Source of the DNA: an uncultured bacterium
GTDB taxonomy: Bacteria; Auribacterota; Tritonobacteria; UBA1439
Assembly (NCBI GenBank): GCA_937858775.1
Contig: CALLYX010000037.1
Location: forward strand, 1-6,676
Reading direction: 5' to 3'
DNA length: 6,676 nucleotides
The position numbers and the translations under genes are program-made. Position 1 is the stretch's first letter. Each line of letters starts with the position of its first letter. This document shows positions 1 to 5,584 of the stretch, one piece after another. Below the pieces are notes generated by a model, which was given only the letters and a program-made list of their open reading frames with translations, made no database searches and was not told the DNA's origin.

Positions 1-1073
1 GCGTTGGCCATGAATTCGGTGATGATGACCGTGGGCTGCGGGCACGCACATCCGCCCGCCGTGGCGTCGCAGGTGCAGCCGAGCGCCCCGCAGTCGGTCC
101 GCGTCTCTGGGTAGGTGCACGCGTAGGCGTCACCCACACCCGGTGTGCATTCGCCCAACGCGGCAACTTCGATGAACGTGTCCCCGTCGCAGCGCGACAG
201 GGCGTCGGGGGTATCGCAGGGGTTGGGGACGCACGGGCTATCGCCCATCACGGTCAACACGCCGCAGTCGGCGAGCGCGAAGCCGTCGTTGGAACCATCC
301 GAGTTGACACCGCCACCGTGCGCACGCTGGTCCAGGTCACAGTAAAGCCACGCCCCGTCGTCCACCCGAAACCGGAAGGCGATGGCATACGTGCCGGCCT
401 CGGGTGAAGGAAAATTTGCGGTGTACTCGTCGCGGCCCGGCTCCGGCGTGGGAAGGGCCGCTGCGTCGTTCCACCCTGGCGTGCCCGTGGCGGAAACCCA
501 GATCCATCCGGCGCCCCCCGCGGCGGGGGGCGCTTTCACTACGGGCAGTTGCCTGATCACCTCGTCGGCCGGGAGGGCCTGCGCGGGCGGGTAGACGCGC
601 ACCGCGAGCCGGTACGCCCCGGGGACCGCCGAGATCGCCATCTGGCCGAAAAAGGAGTTCCTGCTCACGGCGTTCGATATCCTCTCGACCTTGACAAGGG
701 CAAGCAATATCAGCGCCGCGCAGGCGAAGAGGAACGCCTTCGCGCCCCCCAGGACGGCTCCCCCGGTCTTCTCGAGGGCGGCGATGCCGGGAAGCCGCGC
801 GAGATGGCGCAGCGTCTGGTTGAGCATGTAGAAGAAGACGAGGACCGCGAGGAAGATGGCGGCGAAGCCGCAGGCGATCGCGACGTTCCGGTCCCCGGGG
901 AGATGCGGGGCGAAACGGTCCGCGGCGGCCTCGTAGAACTTGAAGGAGAGGGCGAGCGCGCAGACTATGCCGAGGAACCTCAAGAGCTCCCCCGAGAGCC
1001 CCCTGCGGTGCCCGAGAATGACCCCGCGGATGACCAGGAGAATCACCAGCAGATCGATCGCGTGAAAGCGCAT
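1..1073 (-). CDS. CvpA-family membrane protein fused in frame to a Cys-rich, lamin-tail-like segment (C-terminus cut by window edge)
   Basis: At least 357 residues with no stop before the window edge. Residues 1-180 look like a complete CvpA/colicin V production family protein: hydrophobic segments at about 6-22, 30-50, 63-84 and 105-128, an RRGL turn at 23-26, a Gly-rich stretch at 104-110 (GGAVLGG) and a short polar tail. CvpA proteins are inner-membrane proteins of poorly defined role. After a Pro/Ala/Gly-rich joint (181-189) the character changes. Residues 190-265 resemble a beta-rich domain common in secreted myxobacterial-type proteins (GWIWVSA, then GTYAIAFRFRVDDGAWLYCDLD). A segment with 12 Cys follows (245-344), then VIITEFMAN at 349-357, like the start of a lamin-tail domain. 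The ATG at 1071-1073 suits the usual CvpA start and lies about 30 nt below the promoter, though its ribosome site is weak. The CvpA call is firm. Whether the fusion is real, a recombination product or an assembly chimera is open. Confidence 0.72.
   Translation of the reverse strand, partial: MRFHAIDLLVILLVIRGVILGHRRGLSGELLRFLGIVCALALSFKFYEAAADRFAPHLPGDRNVAIACGFAAIFLAVLVFFYMLNQTLRHLARLPGIAALEKTGGAVLGGAKAFLFACAALILLALVKVERISNAVSRNSFFGQMAISAVPGAYRLAVRVYPPAQALPADEVIRQLPVVKAPPAAGGAGWIWVSATGTPGWNDAAALPTPEPGRDEYTANFPSPEAGTYAIAFRFRVDDGAWLYCDLDQRAHGGGVNSDGSNDGFALADCGVLTVMGDSPCVPNPCDTPDALSRCDGDTFIEVAALGECTPGVGDAYACTYPETRTDCGALGCTCDATAGGCACPQPTVIITEFMAN
511..533. repeat. GC-only inverted repeat at the CvpA/Cys-rich seam
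   Basis: Arms GCGCCCCCC (511-519) and GGGGGGCGC (525-533) pair perfectly over 9 bp around the 5-nt spacer GCGGC. It lies inside the reading frame exactly where the protein changes from CvpA-like to Cys-rich. Read on the plus strand it is followed by TTTC, too short a T-run for a confident terminator. Read on the minus strand no T-run follows. It may be a fold-prone sequence that promoted recombination or a chimeric assembly join, or simply a Pro/Ala/Gly-coding stretch. Confidence 0.6.
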
Positions 1074-1111
1074 GTACACCACGCCCGATGGCGGAAAATA
1101 ATCAAAGGAAT

Positions 1112-1140
1112 AATATAACACAACCCTGCCGGAATGTCAA
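1112..1140 (-). promoter_or_regulatory. sigma70-type promoter of the CvpA-family gene
   Basis: On the minus strand, TTGACA (1135-1140) is followed by exactly 17 nt and then TATATT (1112-1117). The -35 is a perfect consensus match and the -10 matches at five of six positions. The surrounding AT-rich patch (about 1093-1120) stands out in a GC-rich window. Initiation is expected near 1104-1106, giving a leader of about 30 nt before the ATG at 1073. It implies the CvpA gene has its own transcript, separate from rsmE, whose stop lies about 195 nt upstream. The rest of 1074-1332 shows no convincing gene. Confidence 0.8.
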
Positions 1141-1332
1141 ACATGGAAGCGGCAATATGTAATCTTGGCGCCCGGCGGATCGCGTCCCTGAGATCGCCAG
1201 CGGGCGCGCAAATCCCGGCATGGCGGCGGATCCGTCGCCGCAGGGCGCCCCCGCGCACGCATGGCGCGCGAAACGCCGCGTCCGTCGTCGAATAAGTGCC
1301 GGGCATTCTCAAACGCGGCGCGGCGCATTCGG

Positions 1333-2076
1333 TCACGTCTTCCATTGCGTCCGCAGCAGGATAGCCTGGGCGAGGATGGCGGCCCCCGCGGCCGCGGCTG
1401 TTTCCGCGCGCAGAACGGGCCCCGAAAGGCGGCACGGCCGGGCGCCCGCCGCGAGGAGGAAGTCCAGTTCCCCCGGGGCGAAGTCGCCTTCCGGCCCCAC
1501 GATGAGAAGGGGGCTGGCGGGCGGGCGCGCCAGGAGGCCCCAGAGCGGGGCGCTCCCCTCGCGAAGACTCGCGACAAAGACCGCATCGTGCCGGGCGAAG
1601 AGGGCCGCGACGGCGGGGGTGCCGTCGAGGGCGGCTACGGACGGTATGAACTCGTGCCCGCACTGGCGGCACGCCTCAAGGGCGATCCTGCGCCACCTCT
1701 CCTCCTTCGCTCGAGCGCCGCCGGCCCGCGGCACGCTCCGCTCCGCCGCGAATCCGGCTATCGCCGAGGCCCCGAGCTCCGTGCACGCCCGGACGGCGAG
1801 GTCCATCGCCGGCGGTTTCAAGACGGCCAAGGCGAGCGAAAAGACGCGCGGGGGGCGCGGGCAAAACCGCTCCTCGATAACCGAGAGCGCGCCCGACCGG
1901 CCCGCGAGGGAGCGGATCTCGGCGCGCGCCGTCCACCCCGCCCCGTCGAAGACCGCCACCTCCCCCCCCGCGCGCATGCGCAGCACATGGCGGAGATAGT
2001 GCGCCTCCGCGGGGGGGATCGCCAGTTCCCTCCCGCGGCGCGCGCCGGGGGGGATGAATATCCGCCTCGCGTGCAT
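1333..2076 (-). CDS. rsmE: 16S rRNA (uracil-1498-N3)-methyltransferase RsmE
   Basis: A 247-residue SPOUT-class methyltransferase. The family uses S-adenosylmethionine to methylate N3 of U1498 in 16S rRNA of the small subunit. The N-terminus has the PUA-like RsmE pattern (RRIFIPPG, then HYLRHVLRMRAGGEVAVFDG). The C-terminal knotted SAM-binding region is seen as LLIVGPEGDF (GPEGDF at about 194-199) and PVLRAETA (about 220-227), matching the family's GPEGG and ILRxETA motifs. The Gly-to-Asp change in GPEGD is a mild variation. The frame can be opened to a TTG at 2100, but the ATG at 2074-2076 is preferred: it gives the usual RsmE N-terminus (MHARRIFIPP) and has GAGG five nt upstream. It lies 81 nt after dnaJ with no clear terminator between, so co-transcription with grpE-dnaJ is likely. 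The length is normal for the family. Confidence 0.93.
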   Translation of the reverse strand: MHARRIFIPPGARRGRELAIPPAEAHYLRHVLRMRAGGEVAVFDGAGWTARAEIRSLAGRSGALSVIEERFCPRPPRVFSLALAVLKPPAMDLAVRACTELGASAIAGFAAERSVPRAGGARAKEERWRRIALEACRQCGHEFIPSVAALDGTPAVAALFARHDAVFVASLREGSAPLWGLLARPPASPLLIVGPEGDFAPGELDFLLAAGARPCRLSGPVLRAETAAAAGAAILAQAILLRTQWKT

Positions 2077-2081
2077 GGCCG

Positions 2082-2085
2082 CCTC
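2082..2085 (-). promoter_or_regulatory. Ribosome binding site deciding the rsmE start
   Basis: GAGG on the minus strand, five nt before the ATG at 2074-2076. The alternative upstream TTG at 2098-2100 would place this site inside the gene, and the TTG version would add eight residues outside the usual family N-terminus. Confidence 0.6.
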
Positions 2086-2157
2086 GACGTGGTGAAACAA
2101 GCGCCGTTCCGGGCGGGCCCCGCCGCCCCTGAGCCGTCGTTTAAATCGGCGCCCTGC

Positions 2158-3309
2158 TCACGATCCCGTGAAGAACTTCTTCGCGCGATCGAGGAACGAG
2201 CTGCTGATCGGATGGATGCGCTCGCCGCCGAGCTCGGCGAACCTCGCGAGGAGCTTCTTCTGCTCCTCCGTCAGGTCGACTGGCGTCTCGAGCGCCACCC
2301 GCACATACTGGTCGCCGCGCCCGCTGCCGTTGACGTCCGGCATCCCCCTCCCGCGGAGGCGGAACGTCCGGCCGGTCTGCGTCCCGGCCGGGATGGTGAT
2401 CTGGACCGTGCCGCCCAGTGTGGGGACGTCGACCGTGCCGCCGAGCGCCGCCGTCACGAAGCCGAGGGGAACCTCGCAGAGGATGTCGTCGCCGCGGCGC
2501 TGGAAGATCTCGTGCTCCTTCACGTGGATGACGATGTACAGGTCGCCCGGGCGCGCCCCGTGCGCTCCCGCCTCCCCCTCCCCCTGGATCTTCAGGCGCG
2601 AGCCGGTCTCGATCCCCGGCGGCACCTTCACCGACATCTTCTTCCGGCGCCGCACCCGCCCCTCTCCCCGGCACCTGGGGCACGGCTCTTTCGCCGTCGT
2701 TCCAGCCCCGCCGCATTCCGGGCAGCCTCGCCGCCGGATCTGCCAACCGAAAAAGCCCTGGATCCGCTCCTCCACGACGCCGTGACCGCCGCAGGCGCCG
2801 CACCTGCTCCTCGCGGTCCCGGGCCTCGCGCCGCTTCCGCGGCAGTCGGCGCAGAAGTCAAGGCGGGGGAAGGCGAACTCCCGCGTGCAGCCGGCGGCCG
2901 CCTCCTCGAGCGTTATTTCGAGGTCGTACCGGAGGTCTTCCCCCCGTTCGGATCCGCGGCGGTGCCCGCTGAAGCCGAAGAAGTCGTCGAATATGCTCCC
3001 GCCGCCTCCGAAGGCGCCCATGAAGGTGCGGAGGGCCTCCTCGAGGTCGATCCCCCCGAAGCCGGCGAATCCCCCCGGCCCGCCGCGGAGGCCGGCATGC
3101 CCGAATCGGTCGTACCGGGCGCGCTTCTCCGGGTCGCTCAGCGCCTCGTAGGCGGCGGAGACCTCCTTGAACTGCTCCTCGGCGGCCTTGTCCCCCGGAT
3201 TCTTATCCGGGTGGTACTTGACGGCGAGCTTACGGTACGCCTTCTTGATCTCCTCGGGCGAGGCGTTCTTTCCCACGCCGAGGATTTCATAATAATCGCG
3301 CTTGGACAT
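2158..3309 (-). CDS. dnaJ: Molecular chaperone DnaJ (type I Hsp40)
   Basis: A 383-residue full-length class A J-protein that delivers unfolded clients to DnaK and stimulates its ATPase in the cytoplasm. The J-domain (1-70) carries HPD at 33-35. A Gly/Phe-rich linker spans about 73-120. The zinc-finger region has all four CxxCxGxG repeats: CADCRGSG (153), CGACGGHG (170), CPECGGAG (196) and CPRCRGEG (210), giving eight Cys for two zinc ions. The client-binding beta domains follow (VPPGIETGSRLKIQGEGEAG at about 230) with a short C-terminal tail. The ATG at 3307-3309 opens MSKRDYYEILGV, the standard start, and has GGAG five nt upstream. It lies 45 nt below grpE and 81 nt above rsmE. dnaK is not in the window, so the chaperone itself must be encoded elsewhere. 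No missing residue or frameshift is apparent. Confidence 0.98.
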   Translation of the reverse strand: MSKRDYYEILGVGKNASPEEIKKAYRKLAVKYHPDKNPGDKAAEEQFKEVSAAYEALSDPEKRARYDRFGHAGLRGGPGGFAGFGGIDLEEALRTFMGAFGGGGSIFDDFFGFSGHRRGSERGEDLRYDLEITLEEAAAGCTREFAFPRLDFCADCRGSGARPGTARSRCGACGGHGVVEERIQGFFGWQIRRRGCPECGGAGTTAKEPCPRCRGEGRVRRRKKMSVKVPPGIETGSRLKIQGEGEAGAHGARPGDLYIVIHVKEHEIFQRRGDDILCEVPLGFVTAALGGTVDVPTLGGTVQITIPAGTQTGRTFRLRGRGMPDVNGSGRGDQYVRVALETPVDLTEEQKKLLARFAELGGERIHPISSSFLDRAKKFFTGS

Positions 3310-3314
3310 GTTTC

Positions 3315-3318
3315 TCCG
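3315..3318 (-). promoter_or_regulatory. Ribosome binding site of dnaJ
   Basis: GGAG on the minus strand, five nt before the dnaJ ATG, inside the 45-nt grpE-dnaJ gap. It gives dnaJ independent translation initiation within the shared transcript. Confidence 0.6.
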
Positions 3319-3354
3319 GGGGAATGGGTGCTGGCGCGCGGTCTCAGGCCGGCG

Positions 3355-4050
3355 TCATGGGGCGGGCGCTTCCCCGGCCGCGCTGCCGGCGGGCGGCGCC
3401 CCGGCGACTTCCTTCTTCGGCGCCGCCGCGACGGTCACGACAGACGGCCGGAGGAGTCGTCCGTTGAGCGTGTAACCCCTGAGCTGCTCGGCGACGACCG
3501 TCCCCTCCGGCTGGGTGTCGGTTTCTACTTGCGCGACCGCCTCGTGAAACTCGGGGTCGAACTTATGCCCGACCGCCTCTACCGCCTTGAGGCCGAACTT
3601 GGCGAGGACGCCGATGAGTTGCTTGCGGATAAGCGAAACGCCGTCCGAGAGCCCCTTCGCGTCGGGGGAGGCGCCTGCGAAGGCGAGCGCGCGATCGAAG
3701 TTGTCGATGACGACGATCAGCTCCCCCATGAGCTCCTCCTGCCCGTACTTGAGCAGGTCGTCGCGCTCCCGCTCCGCACGCTTTTTGTAGTTCTCCAGGT
3801 CCGCTGCGGCCCGGAGAAAGCGGTCGTAGTATTCGTCCGCCTTCGCGGCCCTTTCCCTCAGCGTCGCGGTCTCGGCGCCGGCGGCGCGAGCCGGCGCCCC
3901 GGCCCCGTGGGCCATCGCCTTGGCCTTTTCCATGGCGATGTCGAGGTGCGATCTCACGTGCCCCTTCTCGTGCCTCGCCGCGCCCCCGGGATCGTGTCCC
4001 CCGGCGGGCCTGCGGTGCGGCCCTTGCTCCTTATCATGGTTCCTGGTCAT
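3355..4050 (-). CDS. grpE: Nucleotide exchange factor GrpE
   Basis: A 231-residue GrpE, the factor that releases ADP from DnaK in the Hsp70 cycle. An Ala/Gly/His-rich, probably disordered N-terminus (1-60) leads into a long charged coiled coil (DEYYDRFLRAAADLENYKKR, then ERERDDLLKYGQEEL), the DNFDRAL turn, and the C-terminal beta domain. The GrpE signature is intact at about 164-207: FDPEFHEAV, then GYTLNGRLLRPSVVTV. A low-complexity Ala/Pro/Gly tail ends the protein. The frame can be opened to a GTG at 4122, but that start would sit right at the predicted transcription start. The ATG at 4048-4050 has GAGGA nine nt upstream and gives a normal length. It is first in the likely grpE-dnaJ-rsmE unit. 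No dnaK or hrcA neighbour is present, unlike the common hrcA-grpE-dnaK-dnaJ order. Confidence 0.96.
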   Translation of the reverse strand: MTRNHDKEQGPHRRPAGGHDPGGAARHEKGHVRSHLDIAMEKAKAMAHGAGAPARAAGAETATLRERAAKADEYYDRFLRAAADLENYKKRAERERDDLLKYGQEELMGELIVVIDNFDRALAFAGASPDAKGLSDGVSLIRKQLIGVLAKFGLKAVEAVGHKFDPEFHEAVAQVETDTQPEGTVVAEQLRGYTLNGRLLRPSVVTVAAAPKKEVAGAPPAGSAAGEAPAP

Positions 4051-4059
4051 GCGGCGTGA

Positions 4060-4064
4060 TCCTC
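4060..4064 (-). promoter_or_regulatory. Ribosome binding site deciding the grpE start
   Basis: GAGGA on the minus strand with a 9-nt spacer to the ATG at 4048-4050. It favours this start over the upstream GTG at 4120-4122. Confidence 0.6.
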
Positions 4065-4088
4065 GCGGGGATTGCTGCGCGTGACGGC

Positions 4089-4115
4089 GCGGCCTTTCGC
4101 TGGACGAAGGGCCGC
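4089..4115 (-). promoter_or_regulatory. Leader hairpin between the grpE promoter and start codon
   Basis: As transcribed (minus), GCGGCCCTTCG (4105-4115) can pair with CGAAAGGCCGC (4089-4099): an 11-bp stem with one mismatch, around a 5-nt loop. It lies just below the expected transcription start (about 4124) and about 25 nt above the GAGGA site, which it does not cover. No run of U follows, so it is not a standard intrinsic terminator. A 5'-end mRNA-stabilising stem is one possibility. No regulatory function can be read from the sequence alone. Confidence 0.45.
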
Positions 4116-4130
4116 CTTTCACCGCCCATC

Positions 4131-4159
4131 AGTATACGGACGCGCGCCGCTACTGTCAA
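4131..4159 (-). promoter_or_regulatory. sigma70-type promoter of grpE-dnaJ-rsmE
   Basis: On the minus strand, TTGACA (4154-4159), a 17-nt spacer, then TATACT (4131-4136): a perfect -35 and a five-of-six -10 at ideal spacing. It drives the likely grpE-dnaJ-rsmE transcript from about 4124. I see no CIRCE operator (TTAGCACTC-N9-GAGTGCTAA type), and the boxes are of the housekeeping rather than the sigma32 type. A run of nine G (4164-4172) lies just upstream of the -35. The whole alr-grpE gap is 152 nt. Confidence 0.82.
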
Positions 4160-4202
4160 TGCCGGGGGGGGGCAGGGCGCGAGCGTGCCGCGGGGGTCCG
4201 CA

Positions 4203-5330
4203 TCAGCGGCCCCGGTAGATGCGATGCTGGACCTGCTTCCCCATGGCGCACATCACGTCGTAAGGAATCGTGCCGGTCAGGTCGGCGACCTCGTTGACCG
4301 TGATCTCGTTCCCCCCCTGCCGCCCGATGACCACGACCTCGTCCCCCACCTGCGCGCCCGGGATATGCCCCACGTCGACCATCGTCTGGTCCATGGTGAT
4401 GTTCCCCACGACCGGGGCGCGTTGGCCGCGGACAAGGACCTCCCCCCGGTTGGAGAGGAGCCGGCAGTAGCCGTCGCCGTAACCGATGGGGATGGTGGCC
4501 ACGCGCGTGTCGCGGTACGTGATGTAGCTGCGGCAGTACGAGATGGACCTGCCGGGCGGGACGCGCTTGAGGAAACAGATCTCCGTCTTGAGCGTCAGGG
4601 CGGCGCGGAGCGGTATGCTCTTGATCACCTCGCGCGACGGATAGACGCCGTAGAGCATGACGCCGATCCGCGCGAGATTGAAATACGAGGAGGGGAGGCC
4701 GAGAAACGCCCCGCTGTTGGCGATATGCGTCAGCGGGAAACGGATACGGGCCCGCGCGCACGCGGCGATCAGGCGCCTGAACCTGTCCAATTGGAGCTTC
4801 GTGAAGGAGAGGTCGCGGTCGGCTGAGCAGGCAAAATGGGAAGAGAGCCCTTCGACCCTCACCCCGGGCGTCCGCCGGGCACGCCGGATGAAATCGAACG
4901 CACCCTCGTGCCATATCCCTATCCGCCCCATGCCGGTGTCGACGACGACGTGGACGTCCACGGTCCGCCTGGCCTTCGCCGCGGCGCGGGCGAGCGCCTC
5001 GAGCATCTCCGCGGAACAGACGACCGGGGTGACCCGATGCCGCACGATCGCCCCGGCATGGCCGGCCATCCCGGCGCTTAGGATGAGGATCCGCGCCCCG
5101 GGGTGCGACCGGCGCAGCTTCATCGCCTCGTAGATGTTCGAGACCCCCAGCCAGCTCGCCCCGGCCTGAAGAGCGGCGCGGGATATCTGGGCCATGCCGT
5201 GCCCGTACGCGTCGGCCTTGACGACGGCGAGGAGGCCTACGCCGCGCCCGAGCCGTTCGCGGATCTTGGCGATATTTTCACGCACCGCCGCGAGATCTAT
5301 CTCGGCCCAGGTCTTGTAAAGCTTTTCCAT
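4203..5330 (-). CDS. alr: Alanine racemase (PLP-dependent)
   Basis: A 375-residue fold-type III PLP enzyme converting L-alanine to D-alanine for peptidoglycan precursors in the cytoplasm. The PLP-binding lysine is K38 in AVVKADAYGHG. The N-terminal TIM-barrel landmarks include VDTGMGRIG, HFACSAD and HIANSGA, and ARIGVMLYG carries the conserved Arg that contacts the pyridine nitrogen. The C-terminal beta domain supplies the second catalytic base, Tyr at about 265 in SISYCRSY, then PIGYGDGY and VGNITMDQTMVDV. In many relatives the residue after the catalytic Tyr is Gly; here it is Cys. The ATG at 5328-5330 gives the usual N-terminus (KTWAEIDLAAVRENI). Only a G-rich stretch, no strong Shine-Dalgarno, precedes it. 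Length is typical. It runs divergently from the PEGA-protein gene, and grpE behind it has its own promoter. Confidence 0.97.
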   Translation of the reverse strand: MEKLYKTWAEIDLAAVRENIAKIRERLGRGVGLLAVVKADAYGHGMAQISRAALQAGASWLGVSNIYEAMKLRRSHPGARILILSAGMAGHAGAIVRHRVTPVVCSAEMLEALARAAAKARRTVDVHVVVDTGMGRIGIWHEGAFDFIRRARRTPGVRVEGLSSHFACSADRDLSFTKLQLDRFRRLIAACARARIRFPLTHIANSGAFLGLPSSYFNLARIGVMLYGVYPSREVIKSIPLRAALTLKTEICFLKRVPPGRSISYCRSYITYRDTRVATIPIGYGDGYCRLLSNRGEVLVRGQRAPVVGNITMDQTMVDVGHIPGAQVGDEVVVIGRQGGNEITVNEVADLTGTIPYDVMCAMGKQVQHRIYRGR

Positions 5331-5359
5331 CTCAATCGCCCCCCGCTTCCGGGAAGGCG

Positions 5360-5388
5360 ATTATAGCGCACTGCCGGGCATGGAGGAA
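5360..5388 (-). promoter_or_regulatory. Probable alr promoter
   Basis: A perfect TATAAT (5360-5365, minus strand) lies 29 nt upstream of the alr ATG. At 17-nt spacing the -35 would be TTCCTC (5383-5388), a poor match. The better-looking TTGACC (5389-5394) is 23 nt away, too far for a normal sigma70 promoter. The short leader carries a CTTCCCGGAAG palindrome of unknown meaning. Confidence 0.55.
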
Positions 5389-5484
5389 GGTCAAAGCGCT
5401 GGCGCCCCCCCGGCCGACCGCCCGCACGGCGGCCCTCGCGGGGGGATCTTTCCGCCCGATCCTGCGGGACGGGGAAGCCGGGAT

Positions 5485-5570
5485 CATTTTCAGAAAATAC
5501 CGGAAATATGCCTACCCAAGGCCGCGTTGCATCGTGTATTATTATGTATACGTGAGTTTCCGTTTTGTTC
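5485..5570. other. AT-rich part of the divergent intergenic region
   Basis: The stretch from about 5485 to 5570 is far richer in A/T than its surroundings (for example GTATTATTATGTATACG at 5536-5552), as expected upstream of a gene in a GC-rich genome. A -10-like TATTAT (5537-5542) is present, but I find no well-spaced -35, so the plus-strand promoter cannot be placed precisely. An in-frame GTG at 5552 lacks a ribosome site. Confidence 0.4.
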
Positions 5571-5572
5571 GG

Positions 5573-5578
5573 AAAGGG
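5573..5578 (+). promoter_or_regulatory. Ribosome binding site of the PEGA protein gene
   Basis: AAAGGG with a 6-nt spacer to the ATG at 5585-5587. This selects that ATG over the in-frame GTG at 5552, which lacks such a site and would add 11 residues before the signal peptide. Confidence 0.55.
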
Positions 5579-5584
5579 CTTCGC

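Noticed and set aside
549..1118. Plus-strand frame of about 190 codons across the CvpA region
   Set aside because: Antisense to the hydrophobic CvpA frame; highly charged, low-complexity composition typical of the complement of membrane-protein codons.
1274..1320. Possible rsmE terminator: CGCCGCGT (1274-1281) with ACGCGGCG (1313-1320)
   Set aside because: The 8-bp arms are separated by 31 nt and followed by only three T, so it is within what chance gives in such GC-rich sequence.
1043..1672. Minus-strand frames overlapping rsmE and the 1074-1332 gap
   Set aside because: Out of frame with rsmE, extremely Arg/Pro/Gly-rich and with no recognisable motif. RsmE is complete in its own frame, so these are not frameshifted remnants.
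1261..4059. Open plus-strand frame of over 900 codons opposite rsmE, dnaJ and grpE
   Set aside because: It is exactly antisense to three confidently recognised genes, is Arg/Ala/Pro/Glu-rich without domain motifs, and is explained by the lack of stop codons in GC-rich coding DNA.
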